From Curtobacterium sp. 9128 (lineage in GTDB: Bacteria > Actinomycetota > Actinomycetes > Actinomycetales > Microbacteriaceae): a DNA stretch of 64,000 bases. Of the stretch, positions 43,865-52,523 are shown piece by piece. The stretch lies in the NCBI RefSeq assembly GCF_900086645.1, contig NZ_LT576451.1, positions 1,922,001 to 1,986,000 on the forward strand, given 5' to 3'. The translations under genes and the position numbers were made by a program. Within the stretch, counting starts at the first letter, position 1. Every line of letters starts with the position of its first letter. The notes beneath the pieces were generated by a model. The model saw only the letters and a program-made list of their open reading frames with translations. It was not told where the DNA came from and did no database searches.

Positions 43865-45654
43865 GGGTCCAGGGTCGCCTTTGCTGTGTTGATGAGGGCT
43901 GAAGTATCCGGGTCAAGATATCCGAATGGGTCGCTGTCCGACTTGTGTTTCACCGGGTCGTGAACGGTGACGCCGTATGTCGGGCCGTCGATGTTGCCGC
44001 CGTGAACAGAGTCAGCGTCCGTCGGAAGGTCCTCTGCCCCGAAGGCCGGAGCGCTCGGATCGGTGCGCCCGCTCACGAGGCGTCCACCAGGTGCGACCCA
44101 TTCGTCTCCGGTGCCGGCGTAGACGTGTTCGGCACCAAGGTTCCCAGCATCGTGGATCCAGGAAGGGATTCCCGCGGAGCCGAGGTTGACCGAGCTCTGG
44201 ATGCCGAGGTCAGGTTGCGTCGCCATGGCGATCGCCGTCGTGGTGGTGCCGTAGGAATGCCCGACCAGATTGAGGACAGCGCTGTCATTCCTGCTCGCGC
44301 GGAACCCGACGAGGTCGGACACCAGCTGCTTGGCACCGGCGTCCGCCTTGTCGTCGCTGAAGACTTCTCGCGATCCAGTGCCGAAGTTCTTCGGGGTGTC
44401 GTAGTTGATCCACTCGACAACTGCGGTCTCGCTCGGGTCGCCGGTGACGTGGTCTTGGACCTCCTTGAGGTTCCGCACGCCGCGCTGGAGAACTGTTGCG
44501 TCGCCGAGCGTCGTCCCCATGCCCGGCACCACGTAGCTCACGTTCGGTGCCGTGTCCAAGTTGCCGACCGAGATTGCTCCGAGCGGCGGTTCCCCCATGC
44601 GGAAGCTCACCACTTGGACAGGGGTGTCAGAGAAGGTCTCGTTTGGTAGCTGGCTGCCCCGAGCGGCACTCGCGAAGTTCTTCAGCTGATCGTTCAAGAG
44701 CTGCTCTTCGACGAGCTGCTGAGCGAGGTCGTAAGGGCGGAGCCCGGCCGAGACGGCATCTTCGATGGACTTCTTGAGCGCTCGAAGTCGACCATCCGAC
44801 GCCTTCTTCTGGCGTTTGAGTTCTGCCCTGTTCGCGGCGTCCCGCGCCCAGTACGCGACGCCGTTGAGGTTCCCGATCACGGCAGGGAACGCCGCGATGA
44901 ACGCATCCTGCGCGGCCGAGTGGGCGCCCTCCGAGCCCTTCCCGTCGTCACCGCCGAGATCAGACCACCACTTCGCGACCGCCTTCGGGTCGCTCACCTT
45001 GCCCAGGCGATCGGCGAGTGCCTTGTCGCCGGCGAACGCGGCGATCTCCTCCGGCTTCAGTCCGCCCAGGAACGCGAGCAGCTGCGCGTCGGTCATCCCC
45101 GCGATCGTTGCGGCGCTCGTCGCGAACGCGCCGATCACCTCGGACTCACCGAGCTTCGACGCGGTCTCCGCATCCGCAGCCTTGCGGCGAGCGACGAGGT
45201 CCTGCCACGACTGCTCGAGCGCGACCTTCGATACCTGCAGTCCCGCGGCTTCGGCGGAGAGCCCGAGCATCTTGGCAGGGGCGTCGTCGGCGTCGGACTT
45301 CTGCAGCTTGTCGACCGCTCGCGCGTTCGAGGTCAGGTCCTGGTGATTTCGGCTCTGCGCCGCTTTGATCGTCTGCGCTTCGGTCTGGATCTGCTCGATC
45401 CGTGTGGCGTAGGAGATGAGGACGGTCGCGGCCTGGTCGATGTGGCCAGCGATGCGCTCACCGCCGGCACCCACCTCGGCCGCCGCGGAGACGAACGATG
45501 CCTTGTTCTTCGCCTTCCACTCTCCGTCGGAGACGACCTCCGCCTGCCGGTGCACCTGGCTCGAAGCGGTGCGGATCTTCGACGATCGCTGCTGCAGGCG
45601 CTGCGCGACGGAACGGATCGACTGGGGGTCGCCTGCAGTCGGGTCCGCGCTCAC
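43858..45654 (-). CDS. Putative type VII effector: WXG-like domain plus DUF1023 hydrolase, locus 2
   Basis: 598 aa from the GTG overlapping the preceding stop (GTGA), MSADPTAGDPQSIRSVAQRL. The N-terminal ~110 residues are helical with a Trp (VSDGEWKAKNKASF) at the WXG-like position, and the C-terminal half is a DUF1023 hydrolase: IGNLNGVAYWARDAANR, PNVSYVVPGMGTTLGD, nucleophile Ser467 in LVGHSYGTTT, NLGSAGIPSW, YGVTVHDPV. Paralogue of 24274-26016, with strongest identity in the hydrolase core and weaker elsewhere. A very long upstream extension of this frame is antisense to the nuclease-helicase gene and is not real. Confidence 0.75.
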   Translation of the reverse strand: MSADPTAGDPQSIRSVAQRLQQRSSKIRTASSQVHRQAEVVSDGEWKAKNKASFVSAAAEVGAGGERIAGHIDQAATVLISYATRIEQIQTEAQTIKAAQSRNHQDLTSNARAVDKLQKSDADDAPAKMLGLSAEAAGLQVSKVALEQSWQDLVARRKAADAETASKLGESEVIGAFATSAATIAGMTDAQLLAFLGGLKPEEIAAFAGDKALADRLGKVSDPKAVAKWWSDLGGDDGKGSEGAHSAAQDAFIAAFPAVIGNLNGVAYWARDAANRAELKRQKKASDGRLRALKKSIEDAVSAGLRPYDLAQQLVEEQLLNDQLKNFASAARGSQLPNETFSDTPVQVVSFRMGEPPLGAISVGNLDTAPNVSYVVPGMGTTLGDATVLQRGVRNLKEVQDHVTGDPSETAVVEWINYDTPKNFGTGSREVFSDDKADAGAKQLVSDLVGFRASRNDSAVLNLVGHSYGTTTTAIAMATQPDLGIQSSVNLGSAGIPSWIHDAGNLGAEHVYAGTGDEWVAPGGRLVSGRTDPSAPAFGAEDLPTDADSVHGGNIDGPTYGVTVHDPVKHKSDSDPFGYLDPDTSALINTAKATLDPW

Positions 45655-45929
45655 GAGCCGGCCGCCCGTGCTCGGGAGGCGTCCCAGTCCTCGAAGGCAG
45701 CGACGACGCCGTGAGCCTGTTTCGCGACGGCGCCCGTGTTGTTCTCGAGCGCGGTGGTCATGTTGGTTTGCACACGGAGCGACATCTCGAATGCGGACTG
45801 CACCTCGGCTGCACCGAAGTCCGCACCGCCGAGAACGGTGACCGCGACGCTGCTGAGCTGCGTCTGACTCTGCTCGATCTTGCCCGCGATACCGCGGATT
45901 GCCCCCGCGTCGATGACGACGTCCGTCAC
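45651..45929 (-). CDS. Small WXG100/EspC-like type VII-associated protein, locus 2
   Basis: 92 aa, helical, no signal peptide: FGAAEVQSAFEMSLRVQTNM and KQAHGVVAAFEDWDASRA align with the 91-aa protein of locus 1. GTG start in the leader GGGGGAAGGAACACCGTG, close to the leader of locus 1 (AGGGGGAACACCGTG). Expected to be a co-secreted partner or chaperone-like factor for the downstream effector. It is the first gene of a coupled run of five. Confidence 0.65.
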   Translation of the reverse strand: MTDVVIDAGAIRGIAGKIEQSQTQLSSVAVTVLGGADFGAAEVQSAFEMSLRVQTNMTTALENNTGAVAKQAHGVVAAFEDWDASRARAAGS

Positions 45930-45956
45930 GGTGTTCCTTCCCCCGAAGTGGTACGT

Positions 45957-45971
45957 CCGGCAGCATATCAG
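45957..45971 (-). promoter_or_regulatory. Extended -10 promoter of effector locus 2
   Basis: On the minus strand CTGATATGCTGCCGG, identical to 23950-23964 except C for T. It contains extended -10 TGA-TATGCT, about 35 nt before the GTG at 45929. It lies in the 82-bp gap divergent from the TM0106-type gene. Confidence 0.55.
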
Positions 45972-46011
45972 CCACGATCCCGGTGTCGGGCGCCGCTGTT
46001 ACGGTGCAGCA

Positions 46012-49000
46012 ATGCAGATCACGCCCGAGGGCCACGCGCTCCTCAGCCCGAGCGACCTCACCACGTGGGCGTCGTGCGAGTGGGCGTTCCTGCGCAGACT
46101 CGACGCCAAGCTCGGCCGCGGGGAAGCCTTGCCCGAGTCGCACGACGACATGCTCGACCGGACGGCGAAGCTCGGGGACAAGCACGAGCTCGACTACCTC
46201 GAGATCCTCAAGGCAACCCACGACGTCGTGGAGTTCGACCGCCCGGCGCCGCCCGAGTACAGCGCAGCAGCCGAAGCGGCACTGCAGACCATGCGCGCGG
46301 GCGCGGACGTCCTCTACCAGCCGACCTTCCACCGACCGCCGACCGCGGACGAGGCGGGCTTCATCGGCTTCGCGGACTTCATCATCCGCAACGACCGCGG
46401 CGAGTACGAGGTCTACGACACCAAGCTCGCCCGCCACGCCAAGATCAGCGCCCTGCTGCAGCTCGCCGCCTACGCCGAGCAGATGCGCGCACACGACATC
46501 CCGACGGGCGAGCAGGTCCACCTGGTCCTCGGTGACCGCACCACGACCACGCACGACCTGGCCGACATCACGCCGGTCTACCGCACGCAGCGCGCCGAGC
46601 TCACACGGGTGATCGCGGAGCGGATCGCAGCGGACGAGCCCCTGCAGTGGGGCGATCCGCGCTACAGCAGTTGCGGTCGCTGCGCCGTCTGCCAGACCCA
46701 GGTGGAGGAGCACCGTGACCTGGTCCTCGTCGCCGGGATGCGCCTCGACCAGCGGACGAAGCTGATCCGGCGGGGGGTGCTGACGATCGATGACCTGGCG
46801 GTCCGCACCGCACCGGTGCCCGGCATGTCGAGCACGACGCAAGGTCGCCTGGTCCGTCAGGCGAGCCTCCAGGTCGAGTCGGAGCGGACGGCGACGAAGA
46901 AGCCGGCATGGGAGCTGGCAGACGCAAGAGCCCTCGACGCGATCCCCGTACCGGACGCGGGCGACGTGTTCTTCGACTTCGAGGGCGACCCGCTCCACAC
47001 CGAGGACGGCGTGCACTGGGGACTCGACTACCTGTTCGGCGTGGTCGACGACCGCGCGGGGTTCACGGCGTTCTGGGCGCACACGATCCGCGACGAACGA
47101 CAGGCCCTGGTGGACTTCCTCGCGTTCGTCGAGGAGCGTCGACGCGAGCACCCCGGCATGCACGTCTACCACTACGCCGCCTACGAGCGGACGCACCTGC
47201 TGTCCCTCGCCGCGCGGCACGGCGTCGGCGAGGAAGCCGTCGACGACCTGCTCCGTGCCGGCGTACTGGTCGACCTGTACCCGATCGTCCGCAAGGCGCT
47301 CGTCGTCGGCAGCCACAGCTACTCGATCAAGAAGCTCGAGCCGCTGTACATGGGCGAGGACCTGCGCCTGAGCGACGTGACGAACGCCGCGGACAGCATC
47401 ACGGCCTACGTCGATGCGATCGAGGAGCTCCGCACCGGTGACGCCGCCGAGGGCCAGCGGATGCTCGACCAGGTCGCGGACTACAACGCGTACGACTGCC
47501 GCTCGACCCTGCGTCTGCGCGACTGGCTGCTGGCGCTCCGGCCGCCGTCCACGGACGCGCCGGCCGAACTCGACCTGCCGCCGATCCCCGTCGAGCGCGA
47601 GCCGAACCCCGTGTACGTCGCCCTGGCGTCCGAGCTGGAGCACGTCGAGGCGCTCGACCGCACTCCTGACCAGACCGCGTTGGCGCTCGCCGCGGCCGCG
47701 ATCGACTACCACCGCCGCGAGGCCAAGACCTTCTGGCAGGACCACTTCGACCGGCTCCGCAACCCGGTCGACGAGTGGGCGGACACCCGCGACGTCCTCG
47801 TCGTCGAGCGTGCGTCCGTTGAACGCGACTGGGACACGCTGCCGCGTGCCCGATCGCAGTCCCGAGAACTCCGGTTGTCGGGGACGCTCGCGCCCGGCAG
47901 TCGGCTCCGGCCTGGAGGCTCGCCCCACCTCGTCTACGACGACCCGCCTCCGCCATCGGTCGGCTCACCGGGTCCCGGGTCGAAGGGTGCGACGGACCGC
48001 GCCGTGATCCTGGACGTCCACGACGACGGCGAGGCGACAGAGGTACTCGTGCTCGAACGGCTGCCCGTCGGTGGGGAGCCGCACCGCGAGTTCCCGGTCG
48101 CGCTCGCGCCGTCGTCGCCGCCACGCGCGAAGCCCCAGCCCGAGGCGATCGCCGAGTGGGGTGCCGAGGTCCTCGACGCGCTGCCGGAGATGCTGCCCGA
48201 CCCGGCGTTCGACCTGCTCCGACGGGTGCCACCGCGCGGGGCGATCACGCCCGTGGTCGGTGACGACACCGTCGCCGCGGTGATCGCGACGCTGCTCGGG
48301 CTCGATCGGTCGTACCTGGCGATCCAGGGCCCTCCCGGCACGGGCAAGACCTACGTCGGGTCGAACGTCGTCGCGCGACTCGTGCGTGAGCACGGCTGGC
48401 GCGTCGGCGTCGTGGGACAGTCGCACGCGACGAGCGAGAACTTCCTGTCCTCCGTGGTCCGAGCAGGAGTCCCGGCCGACCGCGTCGTGAAGCAGCCGAA
48501 GGCCGGTGCCGACGCCGACGAGATCGAGGCGGCAGCGTGGACCCCGGTGAAGAACGGCGCCGCGATCGCCGCGTTCCTGGAGTCCTGCGAGCAGAGCGGC
48601 ACCGGGGGAGTCGTCGGCGGCACCGCGTGGACGTTCGCGAACGAGTCGACGATCGCGCGGCGCTCCCTCGACCTGCTCGTCGTCGACGAAGCCGGACAGT
48701 TCTCCCTCGCCCCGACGATCGCGTCCTCGATCGCCGCGACCCGGCTGCTCCTGCTCGGTGATCCGCAGCAGCTGCCCCAGGTCTCGCAGGGGTCGCACCC
48801 CGAGCCCGTCGACGAGTCGGCACTCGGGTGGCTGGCCGACGGCGAGCACGTCCTGCCGGCGGAGTTCGGGTACTTCCTCGCACGGACCCGGCGGATGGAG
48901 CCGGCGCTGACGTCAGCGGTGTCGGGGCTGTCCTACAACGGACAGCTCACGTCGATGGCGACCGGGCGGCACCTCGAGGGCATCGACGCCGGTGTGCACC

Positions 49001-49476
49001 CGGTGCCGGTCGTCCACGCGGGGAACACCACCTCGTCGCTCGAGGAAGCGGCACGCGTCGTGTCCCTGGCGAAGGACGTCGTCGGTCGGTCCTGGACCGA
49101 CGGCGACACCGTGCGGACGCTGACGGACGAGGAAGTCATCGTCGTCGCGCCCTACAACGCGCAGGGCGCGGTGATCCGCCACGAGCTCGACCGCGCGGGC
49201 TTGACCGGTACCCAGGTCGGGACGGTCGACATGTTCCAGGGACGGGAGGCCGTCGTGTCGATCGTGTCGCTCGCTGCGTCGAGCGCGGCCGACATCCCAC
49301 GGGGGCTCGACTTCCTGCTCATGCCGAACCGCCTGAACGTGGCGCTCTCGCGTGCGAAGTGGGCGGCGTACCTCGTGCACTCGCCCGCGCTCACCACGGC
49401 CCTACCACCCTCGATCCCCGGCCTGTCCCTGCTGTCCCGCTTCATCGAGCTGGTCGAGCCGCCTCGACCGCTCTGA
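46012..49476 (+). CDS. TM0106-family RecB-like nuclease fused to SF1 helicase
   Basis: 1154 aa. The N-terminal part (about 1-300) is a RecB/PD-(D/E)XK-like region: LLSPSDLTTWASCEWAFLRRLD, GFADFIIRNDRGEYEVYDTKLARHAK with the D...ExK core, and a Cys cluster CGRCAVC. A central RNase H-like exonuclease (about 315-520) shows VFFDFEGDPL and YNAYDCRSTLRLRDWL. The C-terminal helicase has Walker A GPPGTGKT (773-780), VVDEAGQFSL, LLGDPQQLPQVSQG, and NVALSRAKWAAYLV. The ATG is that of MQITPEGHALLSPSDL; longer upstream frame rejected. Divergent from effector locus 2. Role in DNA processing or defence is probable. Confidence 0.88.
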   Translation: MQITPEGHALLSPSDLTTWASCEWAFLRRLDAKLGRGEALPESHDDMLDRTAKLGDKHELDYLEILKATHDVVEFDRPAPPEYSAAAEAALQTMRAGADVLYQPTFHRPPTADEAGFIGFADFIIRNDRGEYEVYDTKLARHAKISALLQLAAYAEQMRAHDIPTGEQVHLVLGDRTTTTHDLADITPVYRTQRAELTRVIAERIAADEPLQWGDPRYSSCGRCAVCQTQVEEHRDLVLVAGMRLDQRTKLIRRGVLTIDDLAVRTAPVPGMSSTTQGRLVRQASLQVESERTATKKPAWELADARALDAIPVPDAGDVFFDFEGDPLHTEDGVHWGLDYLFGVVDDRAGFTAFWAHTIRDERQALVDFLAFVEERRREHPGMHVYHYAAYERTHLLSLAARHGVGEEAVDDLLRAGVLVDLYPIVRKALVVGSHSYSIKKLEPLYMGEDLRLSDVTNAADSITAYVDAIEELRTGDAAEGQRMLDQVADYNAYDCRSTLRLRDWLLALRPPSTDAPAELDLPPIPVEREPNPVYVALASELEHVEALDRTPDQTALALAAAAIDYHRREAKTFWQDHFDRLRNPVDEWADTRDVLVVERASVERDWDTLPRARSQSRELRLSGTLAPGSRLRPGGSPHLVYDDPPPPSVGSPGPGSKGATDRAVILDVHDDGEATEVLVLERLPVGGEPHREFPVALAPSSPPRAKPQPEAIAEWGAEVLDALPEMLPDPAFDLLRRVPPRGAITPVVGDDTVAAVIATLLGLDRSYLAIQGPPGTGKTYVGSNVVARLVREHGWRVGVVGQSHATSENFLSSVVRAGVPADRVVKQPKAGADADEIEAAAWTPVKNGAAIAAFLESCEQSGTGGVVGGTAWTFANESTIARRSLDLLVVDEAGQFSLAPTIASSIAATRLLLLGDPQQLPQVSQGSHPEPVDESALGWLADGEHVLPAEFGYFLARTRRMEPALTSAVSGLSYNGQLTSMATGRHLEGIDAGVHPVPVVHAGNTTSSLEEAARVVSLAKDVVGRSWTDGDTVRTLTDEEVIVVAPYNAQGAVIRHELDRAGLTGTQVGTVDMFQGREAVVSIVSLAASSAADIPRGLDFLLMPNRLNVALSRAKWAAYLVHSPALTTALPPSIPGLSLLSRFIELVEPPRPL
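47914..47929. repeat. 16-bp GGAGGCTCGCCCCACC, shared with 39848-39863
   Basis: Preceded by GGCCT, giving GGCCTGGAGGCTCG, a variant of the dispersed GGACTGGAGGCTCG element. It is inside the TM0106-type gene, read as RPGGSPH. Confidence 0.45.
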
Positions 49477-49575
49477 CCTCTTCGACCGCTCGGAGTCGCA
49501 TCGCAGCCCTGCACGCCAGGCTGTCGCCCGAACGTGGGCTTTCCTCGAACAGTGAGTGACTGCCATGCTCGGATC

Positions 49576-50460
49576 GTGACGGACCTGACGACGCCCATCG
49601 CGAACGGTGCCGACCCGGAGCGCCCATCGGGATCTCGAGCGACGCCGGTCGGGTCCCTGCCGCTGACCCTCCGGGCTCGGCGGCCTGGGTATGCCGTGAT
49701 GCAAGAGTGCCTGCGCATCCAGTCCTCCGTGCCGAGCCGAACGAGTGCGCAGCGTTTCTGGGGTTCTGACCCGGTCGTCCCAGCGGCACGTTCGTGGTTC
49801 AAGGGAGCGGTCGGAGAGCGGCGCGTCGCCGCGGAGCTCGAACGGCTCGGACCCGCGTTCACGGTCCTCCACGCCGTTCCTGTGGGCACGGGATCGACGG
49901 ACATCGACCATCTGGTCATCGGGCCGAGCGGCGTCTTCTCGATCAACACGAAGAACCACAGCGGCCAGCGTGTCTTCGTCGGTGGCGGGTCGTTCATGGT
50001 CGGCGGGAAGAAGACGTCGCACATCGGAGCAGCGCAGAGTGAGGGCCGGAAGGCCACGCGGTTGCTCTCGGCGGCAGCAGGGGGGCCGATCGAAGTGGAA
50101 TCACTCCTCGTCGTAGCTGCTGACCAGATCCGGTTCGGGAAGAAGCGTCCGCCCGTCGTCGTGTTGACGCCCGAGCAGGTGCGGCCCTGGATATCCGGTC
50201 GTGCTCGAGCCCACTCCGACGAGGCGGTCCGGTACCTCTCGATGCTGGCAGAGGATCGCGGGACCTGGCACGCTGCGGCAGTCGTGCTGGACGACACGCT
50301 CCGCCTTGAACAGCGCTTCGATCGGCTCGTGCGAGAGGTCGAGGGGGCTCGGCTGCGTCGGCGTCGAGTGGCGCTCGCTGTGTTCCTCGGTGTGGTCGGG
50401 GTCCCGGTGGCGGGATTGATCGCGCTGTCCAGCGTCGCGGCGTCGCTGCTCGGCGGTTGA
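49576..50460 (+). CDS. NERD-domain protein with C-terminal membrane helix
   Basis: 294 aa. A NERD nuclease-related domain occupies about 70-165: WFKGAVGERRVAAELERLG, GTGSTDIDHLVIGPSGVFSINTKNHSGQ, where D..H and NTKNH match the active-site region of restriction-like nucleases. The C-terminus after an Arg-rich stretch is a hydrophobic helix (VALAVFLGVVGVPVAGLIALSSVAASLL). The GTG start is chosen by position; the ribosome binding site is weak. Membrane-anchored NERD proteins are of unknown role. 100 nt downstream of the nuclease-helicase gene and codirectional. Confidence 0.8.
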   Translation: MTDLTTPIANGADPERPSGSRATPVGSLPLTLRARRPGYAVMQECLRIQSSVPSRTSAQRFWGSDPVVPAARSWFKGAVGERRVAAELERLGPAFTVLHAVPVGTGSTDIDHLVIGPSGVFSINTKNHSGQRVFVGGGSFMVGGKKTSHIGAAQSEGRKATRLLSAAAGGPIEVESLLVVAADQIRFGKKRPPVVVLTPEQVRPWISGRARAHSDEAVRYLSMLAEDRGTWHAAAVVLDDTLRLEQRFDRLVREVEGARLRRRRVALAVFLGVVGVPVAGLIALSSVAASLLGG

Positions 50461-50596
50461 CCGCTGGTCGCCTCAACCCGACCCGACCGGGGCCGCTTCC
50501 GCCGATGATGCTGGCCGATCTGGTTCTCTGAGCCCGGACTTCGCGAACCGGATCGGTCACCGGTGAGTTCGGATGCGCTCCGGGCCGCTCATGCGC

Positions 50597-51028
50597 TCAG
50601 CCTTCGCCGGCCTCGTCGTCGTCGAGGTCGGCCGCGCCGCGGAGCTCGGCGCGGATGGCCGCGAGGGCGTCTGCGTGCAGGAAGTTCGCCGCCTCGCCGC
50701 TGGTCGGGTCGACGACGATGCCGAACTCCTCGGGCACGGCCGTCACGAGCTCGGCCATCCGGACCGGGCGTGCCTCGGTGTCGGGGAGCCCGGCGGCGAG
50801 CTCGGCTGGGTCGGTGAACACCGGCACGAAGGGCAGGTCGCGGATCATCACGTGGGCGATGCTCCCGCCGTCCGGGGCGTCCGCCGACTTCCACGGCACC
50901 CAGGCGGCACTCCCGAGGAACCCGGCCGCCGACGACGCCATGCGCCGCCGGAGCTCGCTGGCTGCGGTCGACGCGGTGTTCTCGACGCCGCGGCCGAATG
51001 CCGAGCCGGTCGACTGGTCGTTGCTCAT
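50597..51028 (-). CDS. SseB-domain protein
   Basis: 143 aa from MSNDQSTGSAFGRGVENT, with GGAGGAG upstream. The SseB-type N-terminal domain is visible: VMIRDLPFVPVFTDPAELAAGLP, RMAELVTAVPEEFGIVVDPTSGE. Acidic C-terminal tail (ADLDDDEAGEG). Function of these actinobacterial SseB-domain proteins is not established. Divergent from the sugar importer operon. Confidence 0.75.
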   Translation of the reverse strand: MSNDQSTGSAFGRGVENTASTAASELRRRMASSAAGFLGSAAWVPWKSADAPDGGSIAHVMIRDLPFVPVFTDPAELAAGLPDTEARPVRMAELVTAVPEEFGIVVDPTSGEAANFLHADALAAIRAELRGAADLDDDEAGEG

Positions 51029-51127
51029 CGGACTCCTCCAAGTGGTGGACGGCCATCGTCCCACGGGCGAGGGCAACGGGCCTGGATGCGCACTCCGGAC
51101 ACCGGTATCGGAGCCGGGGCATACATT

Positions 51128-51153
51128 CCGATCCAGTGCCCCGATCCAGTGCC
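51128..51153. repeat. 13-bp tandem duplication upstream of sugar-binding protein gene
   Basis: CCGATCCAGTGCC occurs twice back to back, ending 10 bp before the GAGGAG ribosome binding site of the gene at 51174. It may be an operator with two half sites or simply a slippage duplication. Confidence 0.6.
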
Positions 51154-51173
51154 GACGTCGTCCGAGGAGTTCC

Positions 51174-52523
51174 GTGCCACCATCGCAGTTGACCCGCCGA
51201 TCGCTGTTGACGGGTGCGTTCGGAGTCGCCGCCGCGACGGCGCTGAGCGGGTGCGTCGCGAACAACGGCCCGGCGCCGAGCAGTGCCGCCGCGGGGTCGA
51301 AGGCCGACATCGGCGAGGTCGAAGGCACGCTCCGCTTCGCGTTCTGGGGCGGCAGCGACGGCGAGAACACCGGGTTCGCCCGGGTCAAGCAGGCCTTCGA
51401 GACGCGGCACCCGAAGGCCACGGTCGAGCTGCAGACCCTGCCGTACGACGGGTTCTTCTCCGGCATCGATCGAGGCATCCTCTCGCGGACGGCGCCGGAC
51501 GTGTTCCGCGTCGACTACACCAGTATCGGCAAGTACACCTCGCACGGCGTGCTGCTCGACATGACGCCGTACTTGAGCGCGACGGAGTCGGAGGGCTTCT
51601 TGCCGGCGCTGTACGACGCGGTCCGCTTCGAGGGACGCACCTACGGCGTACCGCACCAGACGGACACCTCGGCGATCGCCTTCAGCCGCACAGCACTCGA
51701 CGAGGCGGGCATCGGCGCGGTGCCCGACCGGCTCGAGGACGCGTGGACCTGGGACGAGTTCGCGGCCGTGAGCACGAAGCTCCGGAAGACGCTGCCCGAC
51801 GACAAGTACCCGTTCGCGTACGACTGGACGGCAGCGGGGGCCTACCGGTGGGCGAGCTTCCTGTACCAGGCAGGCGGATCGCTCTTGACGCCGTCACTGC
51901 GACGCTCGGCGGTCGACGGGGATCCCGGCCGGAAGGCGATGGCGTTCACGCAGCGGTTCTTCGACGAGCGCTGGGTGCCGGCGAACAACACCATCAAGAC
52001 GACGGTCTACTCGGACAACTTCTTCCTGAACCAGACAGTCGCGATGACGTTCATCGGTGACTTCCTGGTGCCGGAACTCGCGGACACCGCGAACGGGTAC
52101 CAGGGCGGCGAGTGGGCGACGACCTACATGCCGCGCGACCGGGCAGCGGCGTCCGACCTCGGTGGCAACGCGATCGTCGCCACGCGCGACACCGCCAACC
52201 CGGAGCTGGCGGCGGCGTTCCTCAAGTTCCTGGTGGAGGAGGAGCAGATGCGTGACTTCTGCCAGCGGGCGAACGAGCTGCCGACGCTCCGGAGCCTGGC
52301 GTCGACCGACCTGGACTACGCCGTGCGACCGGACGTGATGGACGTCTTCACGCAACAGGCGACGACGATCACGGAGACCGCCGTCCGCGAGACCGTGGTG
52401 CCGGGCTTCGCGTCGGTCAACACGGCCCTGCAGGACCAGCTCGAGCTCGCCTTCCACGGACGGAACACCGATGCCGCTGTGCGGGCGATCGACGCCGCGG
52501 TCGATGCGGCGGTGTCCGCATGA
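51174..52523 (+). CDS. Sugar ABC transporter substrate-binding lipoprotein (family 1/CUT1)
   Basis: 449 aa, GTG start 4 nt after GAGGAG. The signal combines twin-arginine-like TRRSLLTGAFGVAAATALSGC with lipobox LSGC. The mature domain has the CUT1 binding-protein pattern: GTLRFAFWGGSDGENTGFARV, PDVFRVDYTSIGKYTSHGVLLDMTPYL, FEGRTYGVPHQTDTSAIAFSR, AMTFIGDFLVPEL. It captures an unknown oligosaccharide for the two coupled permeases. No ATPase gene is in the operon, as usual for systems that share an MsiK-like ATPase. Stop overlaps the next ATG. Confidence 0.9.
   Translation: MPPSQLTRRSLLTGAFGVAAATALSGCVANNGPAPSSAAAGSKADIGEVEGTLRFAFWGGSDGENTGFARVKQAFETRHPKATVELQTLPYDGFFSGIDRGILSRTAPDVFRVDYTSIGKYTSHGVLLDMTPYLSATESEGFLPALYDAVRFEGRTYGVPHQTDTSAIAFSRTALDEAGIGAVPDRLEDAWTWDEFAAVSTKLRKTLPDDKYPFAYDWTAAGAYRWASFLYQAGGSLLTPSLRRSAVDGDPGRKAMAFTQRFFDERWVPANNTIKTTVYSDNFFLNQTVAMTFIGDFLVPELADTANGYQGGEWATTYMPRDRAAASDLGGNAIVATRDTANPELAAAFLKFLVEEEQMRDFCQRANELPTLRSLASTDLDYAVRPDVMDVFTQQATTITETAVRETVVPGFASVNTALQDQLELAFHGRNTDAAVRAIDAAVDAAVSA

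Noticed and set aside
43858..47928. Continuous minus-strand frame of 1356 codons
   Set aside because: Only the part below 45654 matches the hydrolase family. The rest is antisense to the TM0106-type gene and reads as Arg/Val/Asp-rich shadow sequence, common in high-GC DNA.
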